From a virus, in the IMG/VR virus record IMGVR_UViG_3300021980_000006, positions 1 to 22,896 of that record: 22,896 bases of DNA. One strand, 5' to 3'. A program made the translations under genes and the position numbers. Position 1 is the first letter of the stretch. Every line of letters begins with the position of its first letter. The notes under the pieces are model-generated. The model did no database searches, was not told the DNA's origin, and worked only from the letters and a program-made list of their open reading frames with translations. Shown one piece after another: positions 5,966-13,430 of the stretch.

Positions 5966-6977
5966 TTTTTGCCTCCTTTAAGCACGTGCTTTTAATGCTT
6001 TTTAATTGCATTAGCTTCTTTGCAATACTTTGAACTACTTGAACAGTAACGGCATTTCCTGCCATCCGATAAAGTTGAGAGTCGGATATTCCTAACTCCT
6101 TCGCTTTATAGTAGAGACTGTCAGGAAATCCTTGTAGCCGGAAACATTCCAATGGAGTGAGCCTTCTTATCCGAGAATCGTTCGTGAGATAAAGCCCTGT
6201 TTTAGCTCCCCTACCTCCGCCATTAGCCTTAAGTGTTACTGCTATTCCTTCAGAACTATAAACCCTTTCACCTTGCCCGCCTTTATTGATTAGTCCTACC
6301 CTTATAGGTTTGTCTATTACATAATTCCCATTCCAATTTGCATACTGCCGTGCCATTAAGGTTGCTGCTATTTCTCCTCCACTTTGAATATCCTTACATA
6401 TTTTTTCTTTAACCTTTGGGGGTTGGTAATAAATTCTATCTCTCTCTGAGAGAGGAAATATTTTGGGTCTGGATTTTCCTCTAAGATGTCCGATAATGAA
6501 CACCCTTTCCCTATTCTGTGGGACTCCGAAATCTTTGCTGTTAAGCACCTGCCATTCTGCATCATACCCCAGTTCATCCAGCGTCTTGAGGATGATTTCA
6601 AATGTTCTTCCTTCGTCATGACTGAGGAGTCCTTTGACGTTCTCAAGTAGTAGATATGTAGGTCTTTTAACTTTTGCAATCCGGGCAATTTCAAAGAAAA
6701 GAGTCCCTCTTGTATCTTTAAAACCTCTGCGTTTTCCAGCAATGCTGAAAGCTTGGCATGGAAATCCTGCACAGAGGATGTCAAAATCTGGTAAATCTTC
6801 TGGATTGATTTTTGTTGCGTCTTCATATTCTTCCTCCTCTTCTTTTACACTGTAGTAAGCTTTGTAAAGTTTCCTTGCCCATTTATCTATTTCACAAAAT
6901 CCTACACAGGTAAAACCTTCTCTTTCCAGTGCAATTCTGAAACCACCTATTCCTGCGAATAAGTCAAAAAATTTCAC
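5895..6977 (-). CDS. DNA (cytosine-5) methyltransferase
   Basis: This 360-residue protein has all the key motifs in order. Motif I is DLFAGIGGF (5-13), motif IV is GFPCQAFSIAG (71-81) with catalytic Cys74, and motif VI is ENVKGL (112-117). Motif VIII is QNRERVFIIG (154-163), and motifs IX/X are RLTPLECFRLQGFPDS and YRMAGNAVTVQV (303-314). The target recognition domain at about 200-265 is short (ATLMARQYANWNGNYV, GQGERVYSSEGIAVTL); the recognised site cannot be read from sequence. No restriction enzyme is nearby, so it is an orphan phage enzyme, probably protecting phage DNA or altering its expression. The start is GTG 6977 after GGAGGGAAG. A C-terminal tail of about 40 residues after motif X runs 71 bases into the next gene, possibly an added extension. 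Confidence 0.92.
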   Translation of the reverse strand: MKFFDLFAGIGGFRIALEREGFTCVGFCEIDKWARKLYKAYYSVKEEEEEYEDATKINPEDLPDFDILCAGFPCQAFSIAGKRRGFKDTRGTLFFEIARIAKVKRPTYLLLENVKGLLSHDEGRTFEIILKTLDELGYDAEWQVLNSKDFGVPQNRERVFIIGHLRGKSRPKIFPLSERDRIYYQPPKVKEKICKDIQSGGEIAATLMARQYANWNGNYVIDKPIRVGLINKGGQGERVYSSEGIAVTLKANGGGRGAKTGLYLTNDSRIRRLTPLECFRLQGFPDSLYYKAKELGISDSQLYRMAGNAVTVQVVQSIAKKLMQLKSIKSTCLKEAKNDFLHINRGEKSWSFCSQGKKGV

Positions 6978-7750
6978 CTTCCCTCCTTTATCTTTCTCAA
7001 CTCTTTCAACATCCAGTTTTTATCAATCCTTTTGGCTTGTAGCCATTCCTTTTGATTCTTGGGAGGTCTTACTCTTAGATAACACTTACAGTTGCTAAGG
7101 CATTTTGTAGTTCCGTCTCTTGGCACACAGGGAAGAGTCCACTTTGTATAAGGAGAATGTCTTTGAAGGAAAAGGCAACTTTCGCAATGTTCAGCTTTTG
7201 TCATTACCCAGTCTATTACGTACTGAGCAGGAAGGGCTTCAATTTTCCCAGCTTGATAGACAAAATCAAGAGTGTTAACGTACATCTCCCAACGCCTTTC
7301 GTAGTCCATTTTCCCAGATTTTCTTTCAAGGTCTCTTAGAAAACCGTTTAGATACTTGTACTCATGTTTCCTTGCGCCGTCCAGCCAACTTAAATCCGTT
7401 TTTTCGGGTTTTACAAAAGGCACTCCAGAGGCTTCCATTCCAAGTTCATAAGCCTTGAGATAAGTCTCTTTAAAGAGCTTTTTTATCCTAAACCTTAACT
7501 GCCCTGCATTAAGCTTGCCACTAAGGAAATCCTGTATCAACTGCCACCCTTCTTCTTTGAACTTTTCTTTTAGTCTCTTGTACTTCTTGAAAGCTCTATC
7601 CGTTGCCCTCTTTTTCTCCTTGTAGTACTCACTTCCAAGGGCAGAGAACCAAAGAGAACTCTCAGCGTCTCTCTCTGGTCTTCTTGCTTTTCTCGTTCCA
7701 ATGGTTTTGCCTTCAACAATAACCACGGGAAGAGGAAAGTCTTCTTTCAT
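6974..7750 (-). CDS. Minor head / head morphogenesis protein (Mu F-like)
   Basis: This is a 258-residue protein. The first 60 residues are basic, followed by helices. The C-terminal part has WVMTKAEHCESCLFLQRHSP, then YTKWTLPCVPRDGTTKCLSN and CKCYL (Cys at about 189, 192, 208, 217, 221 and 223). This Cys cluster with the PxTxWtLPxxPrDGxTxCxxNCxC pattern is typical of phage Mu F / SPP1 gp7-type minor head proteins. They associate with the portal and enter the head with the DNA. The presence of this family next to a T4-type portal is a mixed arrangement. ATG 7750 follows GGGGGTGAA and overlaps the dUTPase stop; its own end overlaps the methyltransferase GTG start. Confidence 0.75.
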   Translation of the reverse strand: MKEDFPLPVVIVEGKTIGTRKARRPERDAESSLWFSALGSEYYKEKKRATDRAFKKYKRLKEKFKEEGWQLIQDFLSGKLNAGQLRFRIKKLFKETYLKAYELGMEASGVPFVKPEKTDLSWLDGARKHEYKYLNGFLRDLERKSGKMDYERRWEMYVNTLDFVYQAGKIEALPAQYVIDWVMTKAEHCESCLFLQRHSPYTKWTLPCVPRDGTTKCLSNCKCYLRVRPPKNQKEWLQAKRIDKNWMLKELRKIKEGR

Positions 7751-8319
7751 TTCACCCCCGTGCTACCGAAACCTCTCTTTCCTCTTGCCGATGGAAAAAA
7801 TTCTTCAAACCGGTCAAAGATTTCTTTGTTAGCCCCTATGTAGATGGGATATTCTTTGCTGAATACCGCCTGACAAATACGGTCGCCGTGGTGGATTTCA
7901 AACGTTCCAGAAGAAAAGTTTATGAGCAATGCTTTAACGGTATCCCTGTAGTCATTGTCCACGAATCCGGGACTGTTTAAGACGGTAATTCCATACTTCC
8001 ATGCTATTCCGCTTCTCGGTCTTATGTCCATAAAACAGTTTCTCGGCATGTAAACCTTGAAACCGAGAGGAATTAAAGCTCTTCCCATCGGAGGTAAAAA
8101 GTCTTTTTTACCTTCCTTTGAAAAGTATTCCTTGTTGTCTCTGTTTCTAAAAAGGATTCCCTCGCTTAAATCTGCTTTACAATCAAGTCCGTTGGAGCTG
8201 TATTTGACAACGGGCAGAAGTTCTTCACTCTTAGCAACAATCACGATTCCTAACTCTCTTATCGTTGCACTCCAGTGTCTAAATGTATCTACGTCCTGCG
8301 GGATTGCTCTGAATTCCAT
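7747..8319 (-). CDS. dut: dUTP diphosphatase (trimeric dUTPase family)
   Basis: This 190-residue protein carries the ordered dUTPase motifs. Motif 1 is around GLDCKADL at 44-51 (divergent). Motif 2 is PRSGIAWKYGI at 101-111 and motif 3 is GFVDNDYRDTVKALLIN at 118-134, with the catalytic Asp in DNDYRD. Motif 4 is GDRICQAVF at 145-153, and motif 5 is RGKRGFGSTG at 179-188. The family hydrolyses dUTP to dUMP, keeping uracil out of DNA and supplying dUMP for dTMP synthesis. The protein is longer than the usual 150 residues because of an insertion at about 55-80. I chose ATG 8319, five bases from GGAGG; ATG 8322 is equally in frame. It shares an ATGA junction with the downstream minor head protein. 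Confidence 0.9.
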   Translation of the reverse strand: MEFRAIPQDVDTFRHWSATIRELGIVIVAKSEELLPVVKYSSNGLDCKADLSEGILFRNRDNKEYFSKEGKKDFLPPMGRALIPLGFKVYMPRNCFMDIRPRSGIAWKYGITVLNSPGFVDNDYRDTVKALLINFSSGTFEIHHGDRICQAVFSKEYPIYIGANKEIFDRFEEFFPSARGKRGFGSTGVK

Positions 8320-8513
8320 CATTCCCTCCTTCCGTAAGTTTTCTTGAACTGGTATCTCCAGACTTCAAGCTCATTAGCTGTTTCTTGGCTCAAGCTGAGG
8401 ATTTTGTAATAAAGGTCCCTGTCTTCATTTCTTAGAAAAACCCCAAGCAGTTCAACGCACTTTTCTTGCTTTTGTAGAATCTCTCTTGCTTTTTCTATTA
8501 GTTCCTTCGCCAT
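8319..8513 (-). CDS. Small helical protein
   Basis: This is a 64-residue, charged, fully helical protein (AKELIEKAREILQKQEKCVE, LYYKILSLSQETANELEVWR). The start ATG 8513 follows AAAGGAGACTGAA. Its TGA stop overlaps the start region of the dUTPase gene (GAATGATG), so translation is probably coupled. It has one cysteine and no recognised family. A helical hairpin acting as an adaptor is a plausible but unsupported reading. Confidence 0.6.
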   Translation of the reverse strand: MAKELIEKAREILQKQEKCVELLGVFLRNEDRDLYYKILSLSQETANELEVWRYQFKKTYGRRE

Positions 8514-8514
8514 T

Positions 8515-8937
8515 TCAGTCTCCTTTTACGAGTCGTTCATAATACTGCAAATATCTTGCATCCTTTATTTCCTCAAATTCGCTTATAGGTAAGTAAATTC
8601 TTCTTTCAGCTCTCTCCTTGAAGAAGAGGACAAAACCTTTGCTGAAGAACTTTTCTACTTCTGCTATGAAGACAGAGCCGTTAAAGAGAATGACAGCTCT
8701 CTTAGCTCCTCTGAGCTGAGCTTTTTTGAGAAGTTCGTAAGGGAAGCCGAAACTCATAGTCTTTTGGTGTATTCCGTTGCCGTTCTCTTTCTTGATGATT
8801 TCCTCTCCGAAGAGTCTTGCTATTTTCCTAACTTTCTTCTTTGTGTCGCACTTTAGCTCTAAGAAACAGTAGCCGTTTACGCTTATGTAGTATCTATTCT
8901 CGTCTATGTCCCTAAATTCCACAGCAACTACTGCCAT
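8515..8937 (-). CDS. Hypothetical protein
   Basis: This is a 140-residue protein, basic and beta-rich (VEFRDIDENRYYISVNGYCF, AKRAVILFNGSVFIAEVEKF, ERRIYLPISEFEEI) with one central helix. ATG 8937 follows AGAGGTCCAGAA. There is no membrane segment or catalytic motif, and I do not recognise the family. The preceding Cys-rich gene ends 11 bases upstream and the following small gene starts directly after its stop, so it is embedded in the same transcript. Confidence 0.6.
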   Translation of the reverse strand: MAVVAVEFRDIDENRYYISVNGYCFLELKCDTKKKVRKIARLFGEEIIKKENGNGIHQKTMSFGFPYELLKKAQLRGAKRAVILFNGSVFIAEVEKFFSKGFVLFFKERAERRIYLPISEFEEIKDARYLQYYERLVKGD

Positions 8938-8948
8938 TTCTGGACCTC

Positions 8949-9170
8949 TTAAGTTGTTTTTACTGGCTCATAGCTTTGGCACTCTACTACTCTGACTTCT
9001 GGAAGCTTTTCATCGCAACTCTTTTCGCATCGCTCACACAAGTTGATAGGCTCAAAGTCTTCACAACCTACATTTTCTTCTGCCATTAAAGTCCTCCAGC
9101 TGTTGTTTCCCATGGTGCAATGTCCTTGGTGATTCCATTCGCAGTATTTACAGAGCTCTTTCAGTTTCAT
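8949..9170 (-). CDS. Cysteine-rich protein with two four-Cys modules
   Basis: This is a 73-residue protein with start ATG 9170, preceded by GGAGGGAGAAG; an upstream in-frame ATG at 9200 has no site. Eight cysteines are arranged as two successive units: C7-x2-C10-x7-C18-x7-C26 followed by EDFEP, and C45-x2-C48-x3-C52-x11-C64 followed by QSYEP. The repeated end C-x-x-[FY]-E-P suggests an internal duplication of a zinc-binding finger. Alternatively the cysteines could hold an iron-sulfur centre. Role unknown; perhaps a small nucleic-acid- or protein-binding adaptor. It is in the accessory block between portal and protease genes. Confidence 0.62.
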   Translation of the reverse strand: MKLKELCKYCEWNHQGHCTMGNNSWRTLMAEENVGCEDFEPINLCERCEKSCDEKLPEVRVVECQSYEPVKTT

Positions 9171-9351
9171 CTTCTCCCTCCTCCAGAGAAAGGTTTTCAA
9201 GGTCTATCATTGCAAGTAGGGGCATGAGCAAGAGAATTACTAATAGAGCAAATATCTTGCATAAGAGATAAAATGTTTCTGTAGTTGCAGAGAGAATCTC
9301 AACGACAGCTTCTTTTGAATGCTCTTTAAGTCGCTGTAGGTACCTTTCCAT
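9148..9351 (-). CDS. Small membrane protein
   Basis: This is a 67-residue protein with GGAGGGAGCGGAAA before ATG 9351, overlapping the end of the portal gene by 26 bases. A charged N-terminal helix precedes one hydrophobic segment at about 28-49 (YLLCKIFALLVILLLMPLLA). A strongly acidic C-terminus follows (ENLSLEEGEDETE). Single-pass topology is predicted. Family unknown; size and layout would fit an accessory phage envelope protein. The next gene begins within its 3' end. Confidence 0.6.
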   Translation of the reverse strand: MERYLQRLKEHSKEAVVEILSATTETFYLLCKIFALLVILLLMPLLAMIDLENLSLEEGEDETERAL

Positions 9352-10633
9352 TTTCCGCTCCCTCCATCTTTAGAATGTGTTTAAGAACGTAGTCCTTATC
9401 AACTATCGGATTGCCTTCCTTGTCCGTAAGGCTTAAGAGCTCCTGAGCAACCTGAACCCTTTTGAGTAGGGATTCCATTCTTAGCTCTTCTTCTATGTAG
9501 TTAGGGGAATACATCGTAAGAGTAAATTCAGCGTCTTTAATGCCGTGCTTTTCAAGGTGGATTTCTATCAGCCTTTTGACGCCGTCAACAATAGCATTTT
9601 GAATGCTTTTGACAGAACGGCTGAACTGAATGGAAATTGAGGAAAGGGTTGCTCTTGTAGAAAATCCTTCTTCATTGGCAAGATAGGCTTTTGGAATTTT
9701 CAGGGCGGCAAAGAGCATTTTCTGGAAGTACTCAATATCTGCAATGTCTGCTATGTTAGAAGCTCCAGCAAGGCTTTCTACTCTTGAACCTCTACCGCCT
9801 TCAAAGACTGGGAAGTAGAAATCCTCATCTGCAGCAAGGAAATCGGGTTTTGCTACAAACTTTCCAGTTTTCGGGTCTATAAGCCTCTTCTTTTTGAACT
9901 TCTTCTTTAGCTTATCAATGAACGCTTCTGCTTTTTCTGGGGGCATGTTACCAACGTCTATGTAGAAAACCCATCTGTTTGGAGCTCTGGTAAGCCTGTA
10001 GATAACAACGGCATCCTCCATAAGTGCTAACTGCCTGTAAATTCGGCGGGCGTCCTCTAAAATAGGGTAGCCGTAAGGATAGAACTTAACGTCTTCAAGG
10101 AGTCTAAAGTGAATCATCTCGTCAGGTTTAAACTCAACCTTTTCTCCGCCGATTTTCTGTTCAAATCCTTCAAGCCTACCTTTGTCGTCTTCTTTTCTTT
10201 CTACCGTTTTAGCAGGTCTGTGGTAAAAACCAAGAACGCCTTTTCCTTCATCTGAAACAACTTCCCAGAAAGAATCTCCCAGCTTAAAGAGTTCCTTAGC
10301 AATGAAGGGACACTTTTCTTCAATCTTTATACGGTCAAAGAGCTCCTTAATTAGTTTTTCTACTTTTGGGTTTTTGCTTGAATAGCTGAATATTCTTCCT
10401 GTATCGGGGTCTCTTTGGCAACACTCATCGGTGTAAACTTTCGCTGCTGCTGCAATATACGGCATTTCCATCATCTTCTCGTATTCGGCGTATCTTTCCA
10501 TTCTGTCTGCAGAGAGGTTAAGGAGAGAGGCTAATGGAGAAGTAGTCTCGTAACTGTAACCTTTGGGTTCTGCTTCGGAAGAGCTCTCCTTGTTTCCGGA
10601 AAAGAATTTGAATAGTTCCTTAAACACAGGCAT
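9326..10633 (-). CDS. Portal protein, T4 gp20-like
   Basis: This 435-residue protein matches the T4 gp20 portal family through its central region. IYRLTRAPNRWVFYIDVGNM is close to the family's YRITRAPERRVFYIDVGNLP. After it come KAEAFIDKLKKKFKK, an LAADEDFYFPVFEGGRGSRV segment (family: EDfwlPr-eGgrgT) and an ADIEYFQKMLFAALKIPKAY clip/stem region. The family forms the 12-subunit ring at the unique capsid vertex through which DNA enters. It is slightly shorter than T4 gp20 (524 residues). The start is ATG 10633 after GAGGTAGAAA, within the preceding gene. It sits with terminase upstream and gp21- and gp23-like genes downstream, but about 5 kb of other genes separate it from the protease, unlike in T4. 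Confidence 0.9.
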   Translation of the reverse strand: MPVFKELFKFFSGNKESSSEAEPKGYSYETTSPLASLLNLSADRMERYAEYEKMMEMPYIAAAAKVYTDECCQRDPDTGRIFSYSSKNPKVEKLIKELFDRIKIEEKCPFIAKELFKLGDSFWEVVSDEGKGVLGFYHRPAKTVERKEDDKGRLEGFEQKIGGEKVEFKPDEMIHFRLLEDVKFYPYGYPILEDARRIYRQLALMEDAVVIYRLTRAPNRWVFYIDVGNMPPEKAEAFIDKLKKKFKKKRLIDPKTGKFVAKPDFLAADEDFYFPVFEGGRGSRVESLAGASNIADIADIEYFQKMLFAALKIPKAYLANEEGFSTRATLSSISIQFSRSVKSIQNAIVDGVKRLIEIHLEKHGIKDAEFTLTMYSPNYIEEELRMESLLKRVQVAQELLSLTDKEGNPIVDKDYVLKHILKMEGAENGKVPTAT

Positions 10634-11264
10634 TTTCTACCTCATGCAATTCGTTTGCATTTGATTTTAACAGAATGTAGCCTTTGCATACTCCTTCTGG
10701 TTCTATGACTTGAACTTCTATTTCGGGGTCAATTTCCTTTATCAATTCTGCAAGGCTTTTAAGCTTTTCTGGATGGATAGCGTAGTAGTCAAGGAAGTTG
10801 GCTATTATCTTAGGCTCACAAACGATAAGACCGCTCTCTTGGACGCTCAATTTTAGCCTTACGGGTTCATCTATTGAGTCAAGATATCTGTTAACTGCAA
10901 CTATTACTTCACGGCACTTTTCAACGAAGGTCTTTTGAGCCTGAGAGCTTTTAGTTTTGTGCTCTTCTCGTAGGTCGTATAGAGCTTTTCTAACACTGTC
11001 TCTAACAATTGTGCCGATAAAATCGTAGTCTATCTGTTTTTGAGACTCCAGATTTTTTAGCCTTTCTTTAAGTTCTTCGTTTTCTTTTTGGAGCTCTAAG
11101 ATTTTCTTTCTCAATACCTCCTTTTCGGCTTCATGTTGTCCTTTGAGCCATCCGTTACCCTTAACGGCTTCTACAACAATGCTTTCAACCACTTCTTTGA
11201 CACTTCCTCTCTTCTTCACGAGAGCGTTAAAAACATCTTCTGGTAAATCAATTACCACTCTCAT
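10620..11264 (-). CDS. RHH-like N-terminus plus coiled-coil protein
   Basis: This is a 214-residue protein. Residues 1-35 (MRVVIDLPEDVFNALVKKRG, then SVKEVVESIVVEAVK) match the strand-helix-helix pattern of ribbon-helix-helix DNA-binding proteins. A coiled coil follows at about 44-75 (EAEKEVLRKKILELQKENEE), and then a globular C-terminal domain of unknown type. It is preceded by its own operator-bearing promoter, so autoregulation through the GCAA-N5-TTGC element is a reasonable hypothesis. Alternatively it is a head-assembly protein, since it overlaps the portal gene by 14 bases and is the first gene of that unit. The start at ATG 11264 follows GGGAAGGACT. Family assignment of the C-terminus is open. 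Confidence 0.6.
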   Translation of the reverse strand: MRVVIDLPEDVFNALVKKRGSVKEVVESIVVEAVKGNGWLKGQHEAEKEVLRKKILELQKENEELKERLKNLESQKQIDYDFIGTIVRDSVRKALYDLREEHKTKSSQAQKTFVEKCREVIVAVNRYLDSIDEPVRLKLSVQESGLIVCEPKIIANFLDYYAIHPEKLKSLAELIKEIDPEIEVQVIEPEGVCKGYILLKSNANELHEVENACV

Positions 11265-11269
11265 AGTCC

Positions 11270-11293
11270 TTCCCGTTCATAATGCATCGGGAA
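11270..11293 (-). promoter_or_regulatory. 5'-leader hairpin including part of the ribosome binding site
   Basis: TTCCCG and CGGGAA pair (6 bp, perfect) around a 12-base loop; the 3' arm runs into the Shine-Dalgarno (GGGAAGGACT then ATG). It lies at the predicted transcript 5' end, as with the other operator promoters, and could limit translation when folded. Confidence 0.4.
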
Positions 11294-11294
11294 A

Positions 11295-11323
11295 ATAATA
11301 ATGCAAATTATTTGAATTGTCAA
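11295..11323 (-). promoter_or_regulatory. Promoter of the portal unit with embedded operator-like repeat
   Basis: TTGACA (11318-11323), a 17-base spacer ATTCAAATAATTTGCAT (11301-11317; one half-site altered) and TATTAT (11295-11300). The predicted start near 11288 to 11290 is inside the first arm of a small hairpin. It lies in the 75-base gap between the terminase and the RHH/coiled-coil gene and should drive the head-gene transcript. Confidence 0.7.
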
Positions 11324-11339
11324 TTAACCAAGAGAAGTT

Positions 11340-13211
11340 TTAGTTGTTCCACCACCACTCTTCTTCTTCTACTTCTCCTTCATGTTCTCCCATACTCGGC
11401 TCTATCACTTTTGAAATCTGATTGTCTATAAAACAGCTATAAACTGCTCCGCACAGAGCATCTGCAACGTCCTTACTTCCATCTGGCGGATGGTCAACTT
11501 TTCTACCGTCAAATTCAAGGGCAAAGAGCTCCTGCAAAAGAGGTTCATAGTGGTAGAGAATTACTCTTTGGTCAAAGAAAGCTTCTTTTAAGCTCATGTA
11601 AGGTTCTAAGGTAGCGTCAACGGAGATTCTTTCGGCGTTGTAGCCTCTCTGTTTAAACTGCTGAATGGATTCTCGGCTCTCAAATTTGTCATAAGAAATC
11701 CTTCTAACATAGAGTCCGTACTTTTCTACTATTGCATAGATAAACTCTCTTATTCTGGAAATGGGAATTTCCGACTTAGGTATTACTCTAAGAACAAAGT
11801 CAACCTCAGCAATTGGGAGTTCCTCATAATGCTCTGTCCCATCAGGGAGTAGTCTTTTTACCTTCTTAAATCCTGCAAAGTGAACCATAGCAATGCCTGT
11901 AGCATCTCCAGTAACTCCAAGGTCTATGTGGATATACCTTTTGAGACTTCTATCAAGGTTCATCTTCTCATAGTCTATCTGAATGTCTCCAAGCTCAATG
12001 GAAACTTCTTTACTAAATGGATGTTTCTTATCAGGGTCTATACACCGCAAAATGGCTTCTCTATCGTGGAAGAACGGAGCGGTAGTTAGGACAGGTCTTC
12101 CTGCTATATCCCTAATAGCCTTTTCTATGTTCCTTTCAAAGGAGAACCTGAACTCTTCCGGTACTAAAATCTGTTCAAAACCGCAGTTCTGATAAGTTTT
12201 CCCCTTGGCAATAAAACAGTCTGCACAGTTTTTTTCGCTATCAATGATTCTTGGTGGCTGGGAGAGACTTCCAAGACAAACTCTGAACCTTTTTGAGTTC
12301 TCGTAGCCGCTTTTAACATCATAAATGGCATACCTACGGATGTAGGCAAGAGGATTGCCTTTGAACTCCCTTATCATTCTTTCTGTAAAGTCTTCTGGAT
12401 ACTTAGCAGAAGAGAGAACAAGGAGCTTTCCCGGGACCCTGCCTTTTTGCTGGAATCTTGATTCCAGACGCCTGTAGAGAGAATCAAAGAGCTCTTCTGC
12501 TATGTCGTAAACCTCGTTGCCTTTTCTCTTCTGTCCCAAGAAGTTAGCCTCGTCAATCACGGCGGAAAAAACGTTCAAGGATATAGCCTCGTTACTTATC
12601 GGAAGAGGCTGGAGGATTATGTTGTTGTTAGTTCTAAGCTCTTCCTTCTTAATTTCTATCTCTCCTTCCAAGATAAAGTGCTTAAAGAAAGGACTCGCCA
12701 TAAGGTCGTTTTTGAGCCTATTGAAAAAGGAGGTTAGGGCGGTTTTCAGGTTGACTGAAAAGTTGACGAGGGCAATTTCTGTAGATGGGTCTAAGCCGTA
12801 GTATTCTTGGGGATTTCTGAGAATAAAAAGCTTGTAAAAGATGTAAGACATTGCTATGATGCCAAAAGTCGTTTTCCCCCATCCTATAGAGCCTGTGAGC
12901 AGGGCTATTATGTAGTCGCCGTTAAAGAAATTCTCAAGCTCTTTAAGGAGCTTAGGTCTTATGTATTTTGCTTTGTTTAAGTAGTAGGGAGAGAGAACAA
13001 ATTCCCTTATAGAGACAGGCTTGAATCTATAGTCTGCGTATCGTATCTGGTCCAATAAAGGAGAGTAACCATACTTTTGAATTTCCTGAAGGATTTCTAT
13101 AAGCAAGTCAATTGCGTCTGGAGAAAGATCAAGTTCTTCTACGATTCTTTCAAGCTCAAAAAGTCCTTCTTTCTGAAGCCTATCAACTGCTTGAACGATA
13201 GAGTCCTTCAT
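11340..13211 (-). CDS. Terminase large subunit
   Basis: This 623-residue protein is the packaging motor ATPase plus nuclease. Walker A is GSIGWGKT at 107-114, Walker B is VFSAVIDEA near 214-222, and the coupling motif is LLVLSSAKYP near 264-272. The C-terminal RNase H-like nuclease begins with YIHIDLGVTGDATGIAM (catalytic Asp near 430) and ends with a DHPPDGSKDVADALCGAVYS motif carrying the last acidic residues. An insertion at about 329-344 has CADCFIAKGKTYQNC, a possible metal-binding loop between the two domains that is not a standard terminase feature. The start is ATG 13211, overlapping the stop of the small membrane protein. The acidic, Trp-rich C-terminus (EGEVEEEEWWWNN) may contact the portal. 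Confidence 0.93.
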   Translation of the reverse strand: MKDSIVQAVDRLQKEGLFELERIVEELDLSPDAIDLLIEILQEIQKYGYSPLLDQIRYADYRFKPVSIREFVLSPYYLNKAKYIRPKLLKELENFFNGDYIIALLTGSIGWGKTTFGIIAMSYIFYKLFILRNPQEYYGLDPSTEIALVNFSVNLKTALTSFFNRLKNDLMASPFFKHFILEGEIEIKKEELRTNNNIILQPLPISNEAISLNVFSAVIDEANFLGQKRKGNEVYDIAEELFDSLYRRLESRFQQKGRVPGKLLVLSSAKYPEDFTERMIREFKGNPLAYIRRYAIYDVKSGYENSKRFRVCLGSLSQPPRIIDSEKNCADCFIAKGKTYQNCGFEQILVPEEFRFSFERNIEKAIRDIAGRPVLTTAPFFHDREAILRCIDPDKKHPFSKEVSIELGDIQIDYEKMNLDRSLKRYIHIDLGVTGDATGIAMVHFAGFKKVKRLLPDGTEHYEELPIAEVDFVLRVIPKSEIPISRIREFIYAIVEKYGLYVRRISYDKFESRESIQQFKQRGYNAERISVDATLEPYMSLKEAFFDQRVILYHYEPLLQELFALEFDGRKVDHPPDGSKDVADALCGAVYSCFIDNQISKVIEPSMGEHEGEVEEEEWWWNN

Positions 13212-13408
13212 GCTTTTATGTGGACTTTAGGCTCTGGTTTAGGAGGAGCAAAAGGTGGTCTGGAGTCCTTAGCTAAGGGGTGTAAGCGGGTACATTCGTT
13301 TAGAACTTTGGAAGATTTCTTCTCCTTCTCTTTGTAGGTTACGCAAAGGACGATGCAAATGGAAGCTACTATGGTTATTAATGCCATTAAAACGCATAAT
13401 CCAGTCAT
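13208..13408 (-). CDS. Small membrane protein upstream of large terminase
   Basis: This 66-residue protein starts at ATG 13408 after AAAGGAGATTGAAGCT. Residues about 3-24 (GLCVLMALITIVASICIVLC) form a transmembrane or signal-anchor segment. A basic stretch (KEKEKK) and a Pro-rich tail (RPPFAPPKPEPK) follow, so the bulk faces the cytoplasm or periplasm depending on topology. Its stop overlaps the TerL start as ATGA. The length and single N-terminal segment would suit a holin-like or spanin-like component, but the location between terminase genes is unusual for lysis genes and no lysin is in view. I leave it unassigned. Confidence 0.65.
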   Translation of the reverse strand: MTGLCVLMALITIVASICIVLCVTYKEKEKKSSKVLNECTRLHPLAKDSRPPFAPPKPEPKVHIKA

Positions 13409-13430
13409 AGCTTCAATCTCCTTTCTTTTT

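Noticed and set aside
6368-6826. 152-codon minus-strand frame inside the cytosine methyltransferase gene
   Set aside because: It is fully contained in a gene with all canonical motifs and has no ribosome binding site or family resemblance.
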